Below are positions 24,399-32,020 of a DNA stretch of 42,723 bases, one piece after another (within the stretch, counting starts at the first letter, position 1; every line of letters begins with the position of its first letter). The notes beneath the pieces are model-generated. The model was not told the origin of the DNA. It was given only the letters and a program-made list of their open reading frames with translations, and made no database searches. This DNA is from Eubacteriales bacterium. GTDB taxonomy: Bacteria; Bacillota_A; Clostridia; Christensenellales; Aristaeellaceae. Both the position numbers and the translations under genes were made by a program. Location of the stretch: positions 1-42,723 of the forward strand of contig JARKQG010000148.1 in the NCBI GenBank assembly GCA_029974035.1. The letters are read 5' to 3'.

Positions 24399-25292
24399 GT
24401 CAGAATCCTGACCTATACCGTGCCGCCGGAGGAGGGCGGGCGGCTTTTGCGCCGGCTGGTGCGGGGGCGGATGGGCTTCTCCCAGCACGTGTTTTCATCG
24501 CTGAAGGTCCGGGGCGGCGTTTTGGTGGACGGCGCGCCCGCCCGGGCGGATCAGGCGGTATGCGCCGGGCAGGTGATCTCCGTTGTGATGCGCGACGAGG
24601 CCTCCGGCATACCGCCGGATTTTGTCCCCGTGGACGTGGTCTATGAGGACGAGGACATGCTGATCGTTTCAAAGCCCGCGCCGCTGCCCTGCCAGGCCTC
24701 CCCGCGGCAGGAGGGCATGGCGCTGGAAAACCGACTGGCGGCCCGCTTTGGCGAGCCCTACGTGTTTCGCCCGGTCAACCGGCTGGACAAGGGCACCAGC
24801 GGGCTGATGGCGGTGGCCAGGCATCCCCACGCGCAGATGCTGCTGAGCCGGATGCTCCACGGCGAAGGCTTCATGCGGGAATACCTGGCGGTGACGGTGG
24901 GCAGGCCGCCCCGGGACGAGGGTGCGGTGGATGCGCCGATTGCCAAGGCGCCCGGCGCCACCGTCCGGCGGCAGGTGTCGCCGGAGGGCAGGCCCGCCCG
25001 CACCCGCTACCGGCTGCTGGCGGAGCGGGGCGGCCTGGCCCTCGTGCAGCTCCGGCTGGAGACCGGGCGAACCCACCAGATCCGCGTGCACATGGCGCAC
25101 CTGGGCTGCCCGGTGTGGGGCGACTTTCTCTACGGCGAGGAGGCCGCGTGCCTTCCGGGCCGCTTTGCGTTGCACGCCTTCCGCATCGCCCTCGTCCACC
25201 CGATGACCGGCGCGACGCTGAAATTTAAGGCTCCGCCGCCGCCGGAATTCGGAAACTGGCCGGTGCTGGAGGGGAAGATTCCCCCGCTGTGA
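24399..25292 (+). CDS. RluA-family rRNA pseudouridine synthase with non-standard apparent start
   Basis: An RluA/RluD family enzyme that isomerises uridine in ribosomal RNA. The catalytic Asp is in NRLDKGTSG, followed by the family blocks RTHQIRVHMAHLGCPVWGD and the S4-like N-terminal half. The first standard start is the GTG at 24420, giving 290 residues, but it is 29 bases from the AAGGGAGG site. At the ideal distance (eight bases) sits GTC at 24399, giving seven more residues (xRILTYT) that look like a normal RluA N-terminus, but GTC is not an accepted start. Either it uses an unusual codon, or the true base is GTG. It ends four bases before the opposite DUF2974 gene. Confidence 0.85.
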   Translation, partial: VRILTYTVPPEEGGRLLRRLVRGRMGFSQHVFSSLKVRGGVLVDGAPARADQAVCAGQVISVVMRDEASGIPPDFVPVDVVYEDEDMLIVSKPAPLPCQASPRQEGMALENRLAARFGEPYVFRPVNRLDKGTSGLMAVARHPHAQMLLSRMLHGEGFMREYLAVTVGRPPRDEGAVDAPIAKAPGATVRRQVSPEGRPARTRYRLLAERGGLALVQLRLETGRTHQIRVHMAHLGCPVWGDFLYGEEAACLPGRFALHAFRIALVHPMTGATLKFKAPPPPEFGNWPVLEGKIPPL

Positions 25293-25296
25293 GGGG

Positions 25297-26085
25297 TCAA
25301 CGGGGCGCGGCGCAGTCCCTGCCCCAGCCGGCGGCCAGCGCGGTGGTCAGCGCCTGCACCAGGTACGACCACAGCGGCCGCCGGGCGGGGACCGGGTAGC
25401 CGGCCTCGTCAAAAGCCATGCAGCCGAGGGCGTGGGCGACATCGCAGGTCTGCGCCGTGAACACCCTGCGCTCCGGGTGGTAGAGCAGCGCCCCCACGGG
25501 GTCGTTCCGGGTCACGTAGTTGACGGCGCGCTCGCGAAGGCGCGCCTTTTGCGCCTCGGTCAGCTGGCAGCGGGCGAAGCCCTGGCCGTCAAATGCCACG
25601 CACTCCGCGCCGGCGTTTTTCGCCACCGCCAGGCCGTACAGCGCGTTGTGGGCGCCCTTGGAGTGCCCCGTCAGCACGAGCCGCCCCTCCGGGAAGCGGT
25701 TGACAAACGCCTCCACCGCCGGGTACTGGTTCGAGCCCACCAGCGGCGCCAGAAAGTTGTCCGACCAGTCCATGATTCCCGAAAGCGACGTGTGGGACTC
25801 GGTGGGTCGCATCGCCGCCACGCGGCCCGCCTCCGGCGAGGAAAAGGCGTAGGCGGCGAAGCCCGGCTGGGTCTGGTCCACCCGGCGGGCGATGAGCACC
25901 ATTGGCCCCACCTCCGGGTCCTGTGTGATGGCCTCGAGGGGCTGCCGTCCGTAGGGCGGCAGCTCCCCGTCTTCGTCGAGCAGCGATTGCGCCAGGGACG
26001 CGGCCGTCCTGCCCAGTGCCCCGTCGCCCACGGGAAAATCATAGTATGCCAGCTGACACAAAAGCGAAAGCTGCCAGGGCGTCAT
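25297..26085 (-). CDS. DUF2974 alpha/beta hydrolase (lipase-like)
   Basis: A 262-residue DUF2974 protein, an alpha/beta-hydrolase-fold family related to lipases. The nucleophile elbow is GHSKG in LVLTGHSKGAHNALYGLA, with later Asp (NYVTRNDPVG) and His (DVAHALG) that could complete a triad. No signal peptide is seen, so it is cytoplasmic or associated. Start: the ATG at 26085 lies eight bases after GGGAGG; a GTG at 26094 overlaps that site and is rejected. It converges with the RluA-type gene and diverges from an M23-like gene. Substrate unknown. Confidence 0.88.
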   Translation of the reverse strand: MTPWQLSLLCQLAYYDFPVGDGALGRTAASLAQSLLDEDGELPPYGRQPLEAITQDPEVGPMVLIARRVDQTQPGFAAYAFSSPEAGRVAAMRPTESHTSLSGIMDWSDNFLAPLVGSNQYPAVEAFVNRFPEGRLVLTGHSKGAHNALYGLAVAKNAGAECVAFDGQGFARCQLTEAQKARLRERAVNYVTRNDPVGALLYHPERRVFTAQTCDVAHALGCMAFDEAGYPVPARRPLWSYLVQALTTALAAGWGRDCAAPR

Positions 26086-26126
26086 CCGATGCACCTCCCA
26101 AATCCGCGCGTCCGCGCGCCGCCTTC

Positions 26127-26154
26127 CATTCTATGACGCGGGGCGAATGCCGGT
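26127..26154 (-). promoter_or_regulatory. Candidate late-sporulation (sigma-K/E-like) promoter for DUF2974 gene
   Basis: Minus strand AC (26154-26153), 17 bases, CATAGAATG (26135-26127), close to the sigma-K pattern AC-16/17-CATAnnnTA, with TG for TA. Chance matches to so short a pattern are common. Confidence 0.25.
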
Positions 26155-26172
26155 TCGAAAACGGCGCATACT
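26145..26172 (+). promoter_or_regulatory. Candidate forespore (sigma-F/G-like) promoter
   Basis: GAATG at 26145-26149 matches the -35 pattern GnATR; CATACT at 26167-26172 matches the -10 pattern CATnnT; spacing is 17. It precedes the SpoIIQ-like gene, a forespore gene in relatives. Confidence 0.35.
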
Positions 26173-26192
26173 CGCTTTGGAGGCGATAAAGG

Positions 26193-26789
26193 ATGAAGAT
26201 GAAGGCCCGGATGAACGCGCTTGTCCGGTTCTGGAAGGCGCGGGGGTTTTATCTGACGGCGGCGCTGTGCCTCGCGCTGGTGGCCGGCGCGGCGGTGTAC
26301 GCCCGCGGGCGCATTGCGCCCGCCCCGTCGGCCGCCGCCCCGATCCCCGCCGCCGCGGCCCTCGCTCCCGCGCCGACGCCCGCGGCCACCTCCGCGCCCG
26401 AACTCGCCTGGCCGGTTTCCGGGCGGGAGATTCTGCGGGCGTACCAGCCGGAGCCCGCATGGTTTGCGCCGCTGGGACAGTACGAAACCCACCCGGGCGT
26501 GGACATCGCCGCCGGGGCGGGCGAGGCGGTCCTGGCCGCCGCCGACGGAACCGTGACCTTTGTCGGGTACGACCCGCAGCGGGGGTATCTGGTGGAAACC
26601 CGGGCGGAGGACGGGCTCGTCCTCCGGTACGGCAACCTGGCGGGGAAGTTCGCGGTGACGGCGGGCGAACGGGTGCGGCGGGGGCAGGCCGTGGGCACGG
26701 TGGGCGAAAGCGTGCCCGCGGCCGGCGCGTTTCCGCCCTTTCTGCACTTCGAGGCGTTTCGCGGCGGCGCGCGGGTGGCACTACCCTAG
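26193..26789 (+). CDS. M23-family (LytM-like) membrane protein, SpoIIQ-like, degenerate active site
   Basis: A 198-residue protein with an N-terminal membrane anchor (about 16-37, FYLTAALCLALVAGAAVY), a low-complexity Ala/Pro linker (about 40-70) and an M23 peptidase domain (about 75-195). Zinc ligands His100 and Asp104 are visible in THPGVD, but the HxH motif near the end is FLH (Phe183, His185), and the first His of the middle motif is replaced in RYGNL, so the catalytic site looks incomplete. SpoIIQ has this layout and is degenerate in Bacillus. GGAGG lies nine bases before the ATG. A forespore-type promoter pattern precedes it. SpoIIQ identity is likely but not certain. Confidence 0.72.
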   Translation: MKMKARMNALVRFWKARGFYLTAALCLALVAGAAVYARGRIAPAPSAAAPIPAAAALAPAPTPAATSAPELAWPVSGREILRAYQPEPAWFAPLGQYETHPGVDIAAGAGEAVLAAADGTVTFVGYDPQRGYLVETRAEDGLVLRYGNLAGKFAVTAGERVRRGQAVGTVGESVPAAGAFPPFLHFEAFRGGARVALP

Positions 26790-26807
26790 TGGAGGATGCA
26801 TAGTATG
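26780..26807 (+). promoter_or_regulatory. Candidate sigma-K-like promoter for the Cys/His-rich spore protein
   Basis: AC at 26780-26781, 17 bases, CATAGTATG at 26799-26807, matching AC-16/17-CATAnnnTA except TG for TA. It lies about 30 bases before the start codon. Tentative. Confidence 0.3.
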
Positions 26808-26838
26808 GCACGGATTCCCCCGAAAGGAGCGAAGAATC

Positions 26839-27498
26839 GTGTCATATGTTCTCAATCAAAGGCGTCGCGGCGGCTGCGGCCATCGGGGCTGCGGTCACCG
26901 GGATTGCGGCCACCGCGATTTTGACTGTCACGGAGGCGACGATCACCGCCGCAGGCCCTGCAGGGATTTTGACCCCCGGGGCTGCTGCGACTGCGCCACG
27001 CCGCCGGACTGCTTTGAAGGCGAGTTCTTCCGCGATCCGATCTATCGCGGCCCTTGCCCGCCCGATCCCGAGCCCTGCGACCGCGACTGGGCCAACAACA
27101 TCTACGCCTGCTGCACCCAGAGCGGCGTTCTCGCCGTGCACGAGCCCGGCGGACGGCTGCCCCTCGAATCCACCTGCAGCTACACAAGCGGCGCGTTTCT
27201 GCACTGCCGCGGCGAGTTCCGGCTGGTCTGCGGCGGCGTCTACCTGGTGTTTGTCAAAATCATCGTGCCCGCCAACGAAACGCTGACCACCCGGCTGTGG
27301 CTGGCCGTGAACGGCGAAGCCGTTCCCGGCACCGCCATCGACATCGTCAAGACCACCACGGGTTCCTCCGCGTGCTACGCGTTTGACGCGGTGGTATCCG
27401 CCGATGCGGATGACGTGCTCTCCATCCGATCCTCAAACGCCTTCCGGATTGCCGACGACAGTCTGCTGGCCTCCATCACCCTGCTGAAGGTGAATTGA
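26839..27498 (+). CDS. Cys/His/Arg-rich protein with BclA/TNF-like C-terminal domain, probable spore-surface protein
   Basis: A 219-residue protein starting at GTG with AAAGGAG nine bases upstream. Residues 1-85 are rich in Gly, His, Arg, Cys and Asp with GCGHRGCGHRDCGHRD-type repeats and paired cysteines, as in spore coat and exosporium proteins that crosslink or bind metal. Residues 90-219 look like the jelly-roll C-terminal domain of BclA/C1q/TNF-type proteins, with ESTCSYTSGAFLHCRGEFRLV, then alternating strands to LLASITLLKVN. No signal peptide, as expected for a spore-surface protein made in the mother cell. It ends in a strong terminator. Localisation is inferred. Confidence 0.7.
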   Translation: MSYVLNQRRRGGCGHRGCGHRDCGHRDFDCHGGDDHRRRPCRDFDPRGCCDCATPPDCFEGEFFRDPIYRGPCPPDPEPCDRDWANNIYACCTQSGVLAVHEPGGRLPLESTCSYTSGAFLHCRGEFRLVCGGVYLVFVKIIVPANETLTTRLWLAVNGEAVPGTAIDIVKTTTGSSACYAFDAVVSADADDVLSIRSSNAFRIADDSLLASITLLKVN

Positions 27499-27507
27499 TC
27501 CGCCCAG

Positions 27508-27540
27508 AACCCCGCCCGAAAGCCGGGCGGGGTTTTGTTT
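27508..27540 (+). terminator. Rho-independent terminator after the spore-surface candidate
   Basis: Arms AACCCCGCCCG and CGGGCGGGGTT with a 5-base loop, followed by TTTTGTTT. Confidence 0.92.
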
Positions 27541-27567
27541 GACCCGGACGCCCCGCTGGGATACAAT
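27539..27567 (+). promoter_or_regulatory. Promoter of the NAD(P)HX repair gene
   Basis: TTGACC (27539-27544), 17-base spacer, TACAAT (27562-27567). The -35 begins in the T-run of the preceding terminator. Confidence 0.75.
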
Positions 27568-27590
27568 AGGGGCACCGGGGGGTGGAATGG

Positions 27591-29072
27591 ATGCGGACGG
27601 TTGTCACGGCGGAGGGAATGCGCGCGCTGGAGGCGGCGTGCTTTGGGCGGGGCGTCCGCTCCGTCGATGTGATGGAGCGAGCCGCCGGCGCGGTGGCGGA
27701 TGATCTTGCGGAACGGCTGGGATGCCGCGGGCTGGTTTATTTTGCCTGCGGGCCGGGCATGAACGGCGGGGACGGCTACGCCGCGGCCCGGCTGTACGCC
27801 GGAAAAGGCGGCCGGTCGGTGGTGATCCCGCTGGGGGAGGAGGCGCGCCTCAAGGGCGACGCGCTTCTCAACTGCGTGCGCGCCCACGAAACGCCCCGGG
27901 TGTGGTTCCGCGGCCCCGACGCGCCCGGCGAGCGGCCGGACGCCTGGGTGGACGCGCTTTTTGGCATCGGCCTTGCGCGCCCGCTGGAGGGCGCGGCGGC
28001 GGCGCTGGTCCGGCGCATGGCGGCTGACCGGCGCCTGGGCAGCCTGGTGGCGGCGGTGGACGTGCCCTCGGGGCTGGACGCCACCACGGGCCGCGCGCCG
28101 GGCGAGGCGGTGATGGCCGACGTCACCATTACATTTGAACATTTGAAGAGCGGGCACATTCTGTCCGCGGGGCCGGAGCACTGCGGCGAGGTGCTGGTGC
28201 GGCCGGTGGGGCTGTCCGGCGACGTGACGGACGGGGCGCTTCTGGTCGAGCGGGCGGACCTGGCGGGTGCGCTGCCCCGCCGCGCCCGCGAGAGCCACAA
28301 GACCACCTTCGGCCATCTTCTGCTGGTGGCGGGCTCGGTGGGCATGGCGGGCGCGGCGCTCCTGGCCGCCCGCGCGGCGCTGCGCGGCGGCGCCGGGCTG
28401 GTCACCGTCGCCTGCCCGGAATCCATTGTGCCCATTTTGCAGCTGGGCGCGCCGGGGGCGCTGTGCCTTCCGCTGTCGGAGTCGGAGGGCGTGATCGCGG
28501 AAGCGGCGCTGCCCCGGCTGGCCGCGGCGCTTTCCGGAAAGACCGCCGCCGCCGTCGGGCCGGGGCTGGGCCGCGCCCACCCCGGCGCGGTGCGGCTGGT
28601 GCTGGAATCGGGGCTGCCCGCCGTGTTGGACGCGGATGCCCTCAACATCCTGGCGGAGCACCGGGCGCTGCGCTCGCTGATCGCGCCCCGGCACGTCCTC
28701 ACGCCCCATCCGGGCGAGGCGGCGCGACTCCTCGGCGCGAAGCCGGAAAACCTGATCGAGGGGGCCCGCGCCCTTCGGGCGCTGGGGGCGGTGGCCGTCC
28801 TCAAAGGCCCCGCCAGCGTCATCGCGGGGGAAAAGCTGTATCTGAGCGCCTCCGGCACCCCGGGCATGGCGCGGGCCGGCAGCGGCGATGTGCTGACGGG
28901 CCTTGCGGGCGCGCTCTTGGCCCAGGGGCTGCCGCCGGAGAAGGCGGCCTGGGTGGCGGACGAGCTGCACGGGCTGGCGGGGGAGAGGGCGGCGGAGAAG
29001 TACGGCGTGGTGTCGATGGGGCCGCAGGAGATCATCGACAGCCTTCCGGAGGTCATGGGCCTTGCGCTGTGA
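27591..29072 (+). CDS. nnr: Bifunctional NAD(P)HX epimerase/dehydratase
   Basis: A 493-residue bifunctional enzyme that repairs hydrated NADH and NADPH. The N-terminal YjeF_N epimerase domain (about 1-205) has GPGMNGGDGY; the C-terminal ribokinase-like ADP-dependent dehydratase (about 215-490) has GPGLGR, LTPHPGEAARLLG, VLKGPASVI and the catalytic GSGDVLTG. Length is normal for the fused form. Start: a GTG at 27582 is possible, but the ATG at 27591 is better spaced from the G-rich site and gives the usual N-terminus MRTVVTAEGMRALE. The next small gene overlaps its end by 11 bases. Confidence 0.93.
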   Translation: MRTVVTAEGMRALEAACFGRGVRSVDVMERAAGAVADDLAERLGCRGLVYFACGPGMNGGDGYAAARLYAGKGGRSVVIPLGEEARLKGDALLNCVRAHETPRVWFRGPDAPGERPDAWVDALFGIGLARPLEGAAAALVRRMAADRRLGSLVAAVDVPSGLDATTGRAPGEAVMADVTITFEHLKSGHILSAGPEHCGEVLVRPVGLSGDVTDGALLVERADLAGALPRRARESHKTTFGHLLLVAGSVGMAGAALLAARAALRGGAGLVTVACPESIVPILQLGAPGALCLPLSESEGVIAEAALPRLAAALSGKTAAAVGPGLGRAHPGAVRLVLESGLPAVLDADALNILAEHRALRSLIAPRHVLTPHPGEAARLLGAKPENLIEGARALRALGAVAVLKGPASVIAGEKLYLSASGTPGMARAGSGDVLTGLAGALLAQGLPPEKAAWVADELHGLAGERAAEKYGVVSMGPQEIIDSLPEVMGLAL

Positions 29073-29484
29073 CCATCCCATCCGGCGGGCGGCCGGGCGC
29101 GCCCGGGTAGACCGGGGCGGCGCGCTGTACCTGGCCCGGGCGCCGGCCGAGGGCTTTTTGTGCGAGCCGCGCGGGGACGGCTGGGCGCTGACGCCCGGCG
29201 AGGCGCTGGTTCGCGCCTTTGCCGCCTGGGCGCTGCCCCGCGCCGGGGACGATGCCCTCGTCCGCGCGCTTTTGCCGGTCGGCGGCGGGGCGGAGGACGC
29301 GCCGCTTCTGCTGGAGGGGATCAAGCTGATCGATCTCGCCGCGCCGGAATCCGCCCTGGCGGCCTACGAAAGGCGGCTGCGCCGGCGCGCGGCGGTGCGC
29401 CTCCGGGAAAAGAAGGGCGGCGGGCTGCTGGCCCTCTGCGCCGCCTGCCTTGCCATTGCGCGACAAGGCTTAACCAAACAATAA
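29062..29484 (+). CDS. Small hypothetical protein overlapping the NAD(P)HX gene
   Basis: A 140-residue frame beginning at TTG (29062), nine bases after a GGAGG located inside the end of the upstream gene, overlapping it by 11 bases in another frame. Third codon positions are almost all G or C through the body, as in neighbouring real genes. The product contains GALYLARAPAEGFLCEPRGD, an acidic/hydrophobic middle GGAEDAPLLLEGIKLIDLA and a hydrophobic C-terminus GGGLLALCAACLAI that could be membrane associated. I do not recognise a family. It precedes the glycogen phosphorylase promoter. Confidence 0.55.
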   Translation: MRCDHPIRRAAGRARVDRGGALYLARAPAEGFLCEPRGDGWALTPGEALVRAFAAWALPRAGDDALVRALLPVGGGAEDAPLLLEGIKLIDLAAPESALAAYERRLRRRAAVRLREKKGGGLLALCAACLAIARQGLTKQ

Positions 29485-29504
29485 CCGCGTTAATCTTCCC
29501 GCTC

Positions 29505-29534
29505 TTGCGAGGGGAGGAATTCCTATGCTACAAT
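29505..29534 (+). promoter_or_regulatory. Promoter of the glycogen phosphorylase operon
   Basis: TTGCGA (29505-29510), 18-base spacer, TACAAT (29529-29534) with an extended TGC before it. Confidence 0.6.
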
Positions 29535-29569
29535 GCTCTATCCATCCTCATGGAAAGCGAGGTACGGAC

Positions 29570-32020
29570 ATGGAATATCAAAAAATGACCGAGGATCAGA
29601 TCGTCGAATCCGTCACGGGCAAGCTGCAGCGCCACTTCGGATGCGAGCTGGCGGACGCCACGCCCAACCAGATATATCAGGCGGTGGCCTCCACCGTCCG
29701 GGACGAAATCATGCAGCGCCGGGCGCTGTCCCGGGGTGTGCGCAAGGCGACCAAGGCGAAAAAACTCTACTACCTTTCCGCTGAATTTCTGGTGGGCCGC
29801 GCGCTCCACAACAACATGATCGCGCTGACCAACGAGCGCAACTACCTGGAGGCCTTTCAGCGGCTGGGCATCGACAAGTCGCTGATCTTTGAGCAGGAGC
29901 CGGAGCCGGGCCTCGGAAACGGCGGCCTGGGGCGCCTGGCGGCCTGTTTTCTGGATTCGCTGTCCGCGCTGAAGCTGCCCGCCATGGGCTGCACCATCCG
30001 CTACGAGTACGGCCTGTTCCGCCAGAAGATCGTGGACGGCTACCAGGTGGAAATGCCGGACAATTGGCTGGACAACGGAAACCTGTGGGAGATTCCCCGG
30101 CCCGACCAGGCGGTGGAGGTCTACTTTGGCGGCACCGTGGAGCAGTACGTGGACGGCATCGGCCGCACCCGTTACCGCCAGACCGGCGGCTACACCGTGG
30201 AGGCCGTGCCCTATGAAATGCCGGTGCTGGGCTACGATTCCACCATGGTGAACATGCTCAGAACCTGGTCGGCGCGATCGCCCAAGACCATCGACATGCC
30301 TTCCTTCAACCGCGGCGAATACGTGCAGGCGGTGGAGCAAAAGGAGCTGGCGGAGGTCATCTCCAAGGTGCTCTATCCCGAGGACAACCATACCGCCGGC
30401 AAGGAACTGCGGCTCAAGCAGCAGTACTTTTTCTCCAGCGCGTCGGTGCAGTACGCGGTCAAGGACTTCATCAAGGTGCACGGCCGCGACTGGGAAAAAT
30501 TCTCCGACAAGGTGGCCATCCACATCAACGACACCCATCCGGGCATGGCGATTCCCGAGCTCATGCGCATCCTGATCGCCGAGCACGGGCTCAACTGGGA
30601 GCGCGCCGAGGACATCGCCCGCAAGACCTGCGCCTACACCAACCACACGGTGCTGCAGGAGGCCCTCGAGCGCTGGCCCGAGGAGATGGTGGAGCGGCTC
30701 TTGCCCCGCATCTACATGATCCTGAAGGAGCTCAACGAGCGCCTGTGCAAGAAGCTGTGGGATGTCTACACCGGCCAGTGGGAGCGCATCGGCCGCATGG
30801 CCATCATCGGCTACGGGCAGGTACACATGGCGACCCTGTGCGTGGCCCTGTGCCACACGGTCAACGGCGTCAGCCAGATCCACGCGGACATCCTCCGGCG
30901 GCAGACCTTCCACGACTACTACCTGATCGAGCCCGACCGCTTCCTGGGCATCACCAACGGCATCACCCACCGCCGCTGGCTGATCCAGTCCAACCCGGGG
31001 CTTTCGGACCTGATCGACGACGCCATCGGCGACGCCTGGCGCAAGCATCCGGAGCGGCTGAGCGATCTCACACCCTTCGCCGACGACGCCGCCTTCCGTC
31101 AGAAGTTTGACGCCGTCAAGTGCCAGAACAAGCAGGCGCTGGCCGCCTACCTACGGCGGCACCAGGGCGTGAGCGTCGACACCTGCACGATCTTTGACGT
31201 ACAGGCCAAGCGCCTTCACGAGTACAAGCGTCAGCTGATGAACGCGCTGGGCATTCTGATGCTCTACGACAAAATCGACCGGGACCCTTCTTTCGCCATG
31301 CCGCCCGCCACGTTTATCTTCGGCGCGAAGGCCGCGCCGGGCTTCTACCGGGCCAAGCTGATCATCCGGCTGATCAACGCCATCGGCGACCTGGTGGCCA
31401 GGCATCCCCGCGCCTCGAAGCTGATCAAGGTGGTGTTTCTGGAGAACTACTGCGTGTCCGCCGCCGAGGTTCTGATGCCCGCCACGGACGTGTCCGAACA
31501 GCTGTCCACCGCCGGCAAGGAGGCCAGCGGCACCGGCAACATGAAGTTCATGATGAACGGCGCGGTCACCATCGGCACGATGGACGGCGCCAACGTGGAG
31601 ATCTACCAGTCCGTGGGCGCGGACAACATCTACATCTTCGGCCTGTCGGCGGAAGAGGTGGAGAGCGGTTACGCCACCTACCGTGCCAGCGCCGTGTTTG
31701 AAACCAATGCGGAGGTGCGCCGCGCGCTGACGATGCTCATCGACGGCACGCTGTCGCCGGACAACCCGCACCTGTTCCAGGAATTGTACCATGCGCTGCT
31801 CTTTGGCGACGGCGGCGGAATGGCCGACCCCTACTTTGTGCTCAAGGACCTGCCGGACTACCTGCGCACCCGGCAGCGCCTGGCGCGGGACTATCTGGAC
31901 CGCGACAAGTGGCTGGCGATGGCAGTGCGGAACGTGGCGGCTTCCGGCGTGTTCTCCTCTGACCGCACCATCGCCGAGTACAACGGCAAAATCTGGCGGC
32001 TGAAACCCCTGGCGCTATGA
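29570..32020 (+). CDS. glgP: Glycogen/maltodextrin phosphorylase
   Basis: An 816-residue alpha-glucan phosphorylase that releases glucose-1-phosphate from glycogen or maltodextrin. Signatures: YYLSAEFLVGRAL near the N-terminus, EPEPGLGNGGLGRLAAC, NDTHP, the KRLHEYKRQ block, and the PLP-binding Lys659 in EASGTGNMKFMMNGA. The ATG at 29570 has GCGAGG upstream, rather than the in-frame ATG at 29525, which lies inside the promoter. It is followed by a GH13 enzyme with a 4-base ATGA overlap, so the two are co-translated. The product would feed the phosphohexomutase at 9752-11464. Confidence 0.96.
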   Translation: MEYQKMTEDQIVESVTGKLQRHFGCELADATPNQIYQAVASTVRDEIMQRRALSRGVRKATKAKKLYYLSAEFLVGRALHNNMIALTNERNYLEAFQRLGIDKSLIFEQEPEPGLGNGGLGRLAACFLDSLSALKLPAMGCTIRYEYGLFRQKIVDGYQVEMPDNWLDNGNLWEIPRPDQAVEVYFGGTVEQYVDGIGRTRYRQTGGYTVEAVPYEMPVLGYDSTMVNMLRTWSARSPKTIDMPSFNRGEYVQAVEQKELAEVISKVLYPEDNHTAGKELRLKQQYFFSSASVQYAVKDFIKVHGRDWEKFSDKVAIHINDTHPGMAIPELMRILIAEHGLNWERAEDIARKTCAYTNHTVLQEALERWPEEMVERLLPRIYMILKELNERLCKKLWDVYTGQWERIGRMAIIGYGQVHMATLCVALCHTVNGVSQIHADILRRQTFHDYYLIEPDRFLGITNGITHRRWLIQSNPGLSDLIDDAIGDAWRKHPERLSDLTPFADDAAFRQKFDAVKCQNKQALAAYLRRHQGVSVDTCTIFDVQAKRLHEYKRQLMNALGILMLYDKIDRDPSFAMPPATFIFGAKAAPGFYRAKLIIRLINAIGDLVARHPRASKLIKVVFLENYCVSAAEVLMPATDVSEQLSTAGKEASGTGNMKFMMNGAVTIGTMDGANVEIYQSVGADNIYIFGLSAEEVESGYATYRASAVFETNAEVRRALTMLIDGTLSPDNPHLFQELYHALLFGDGGGMADPYFVLKDLPDYLRTRQRLARDYLDRDKWLAMAVRNVAASGVFSSDRTIAEYNGKIWRLKPLAL

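Larger units (their letters stand above)
24099..24419. other. Hairpin-rich gap between caspase-Ig and RluA-type genes
   Basis: About 320 bases without a supported gene but with several stems. A 26-base hairpin occurs twice, identically, at 24117-24142 and 24348-24373. Further stems are CGTTCCCGGCG with CGCCGGGAACG near 24177-24206, GAAATTC/GAATTTC near 24269-24288, and CGAAAAAACC with GGGTTTTTCG near 24316-24338. The second repeat is followed by TTTT. It could hold tandem terminators, a leader RNA or both. Confidence 0.6.
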
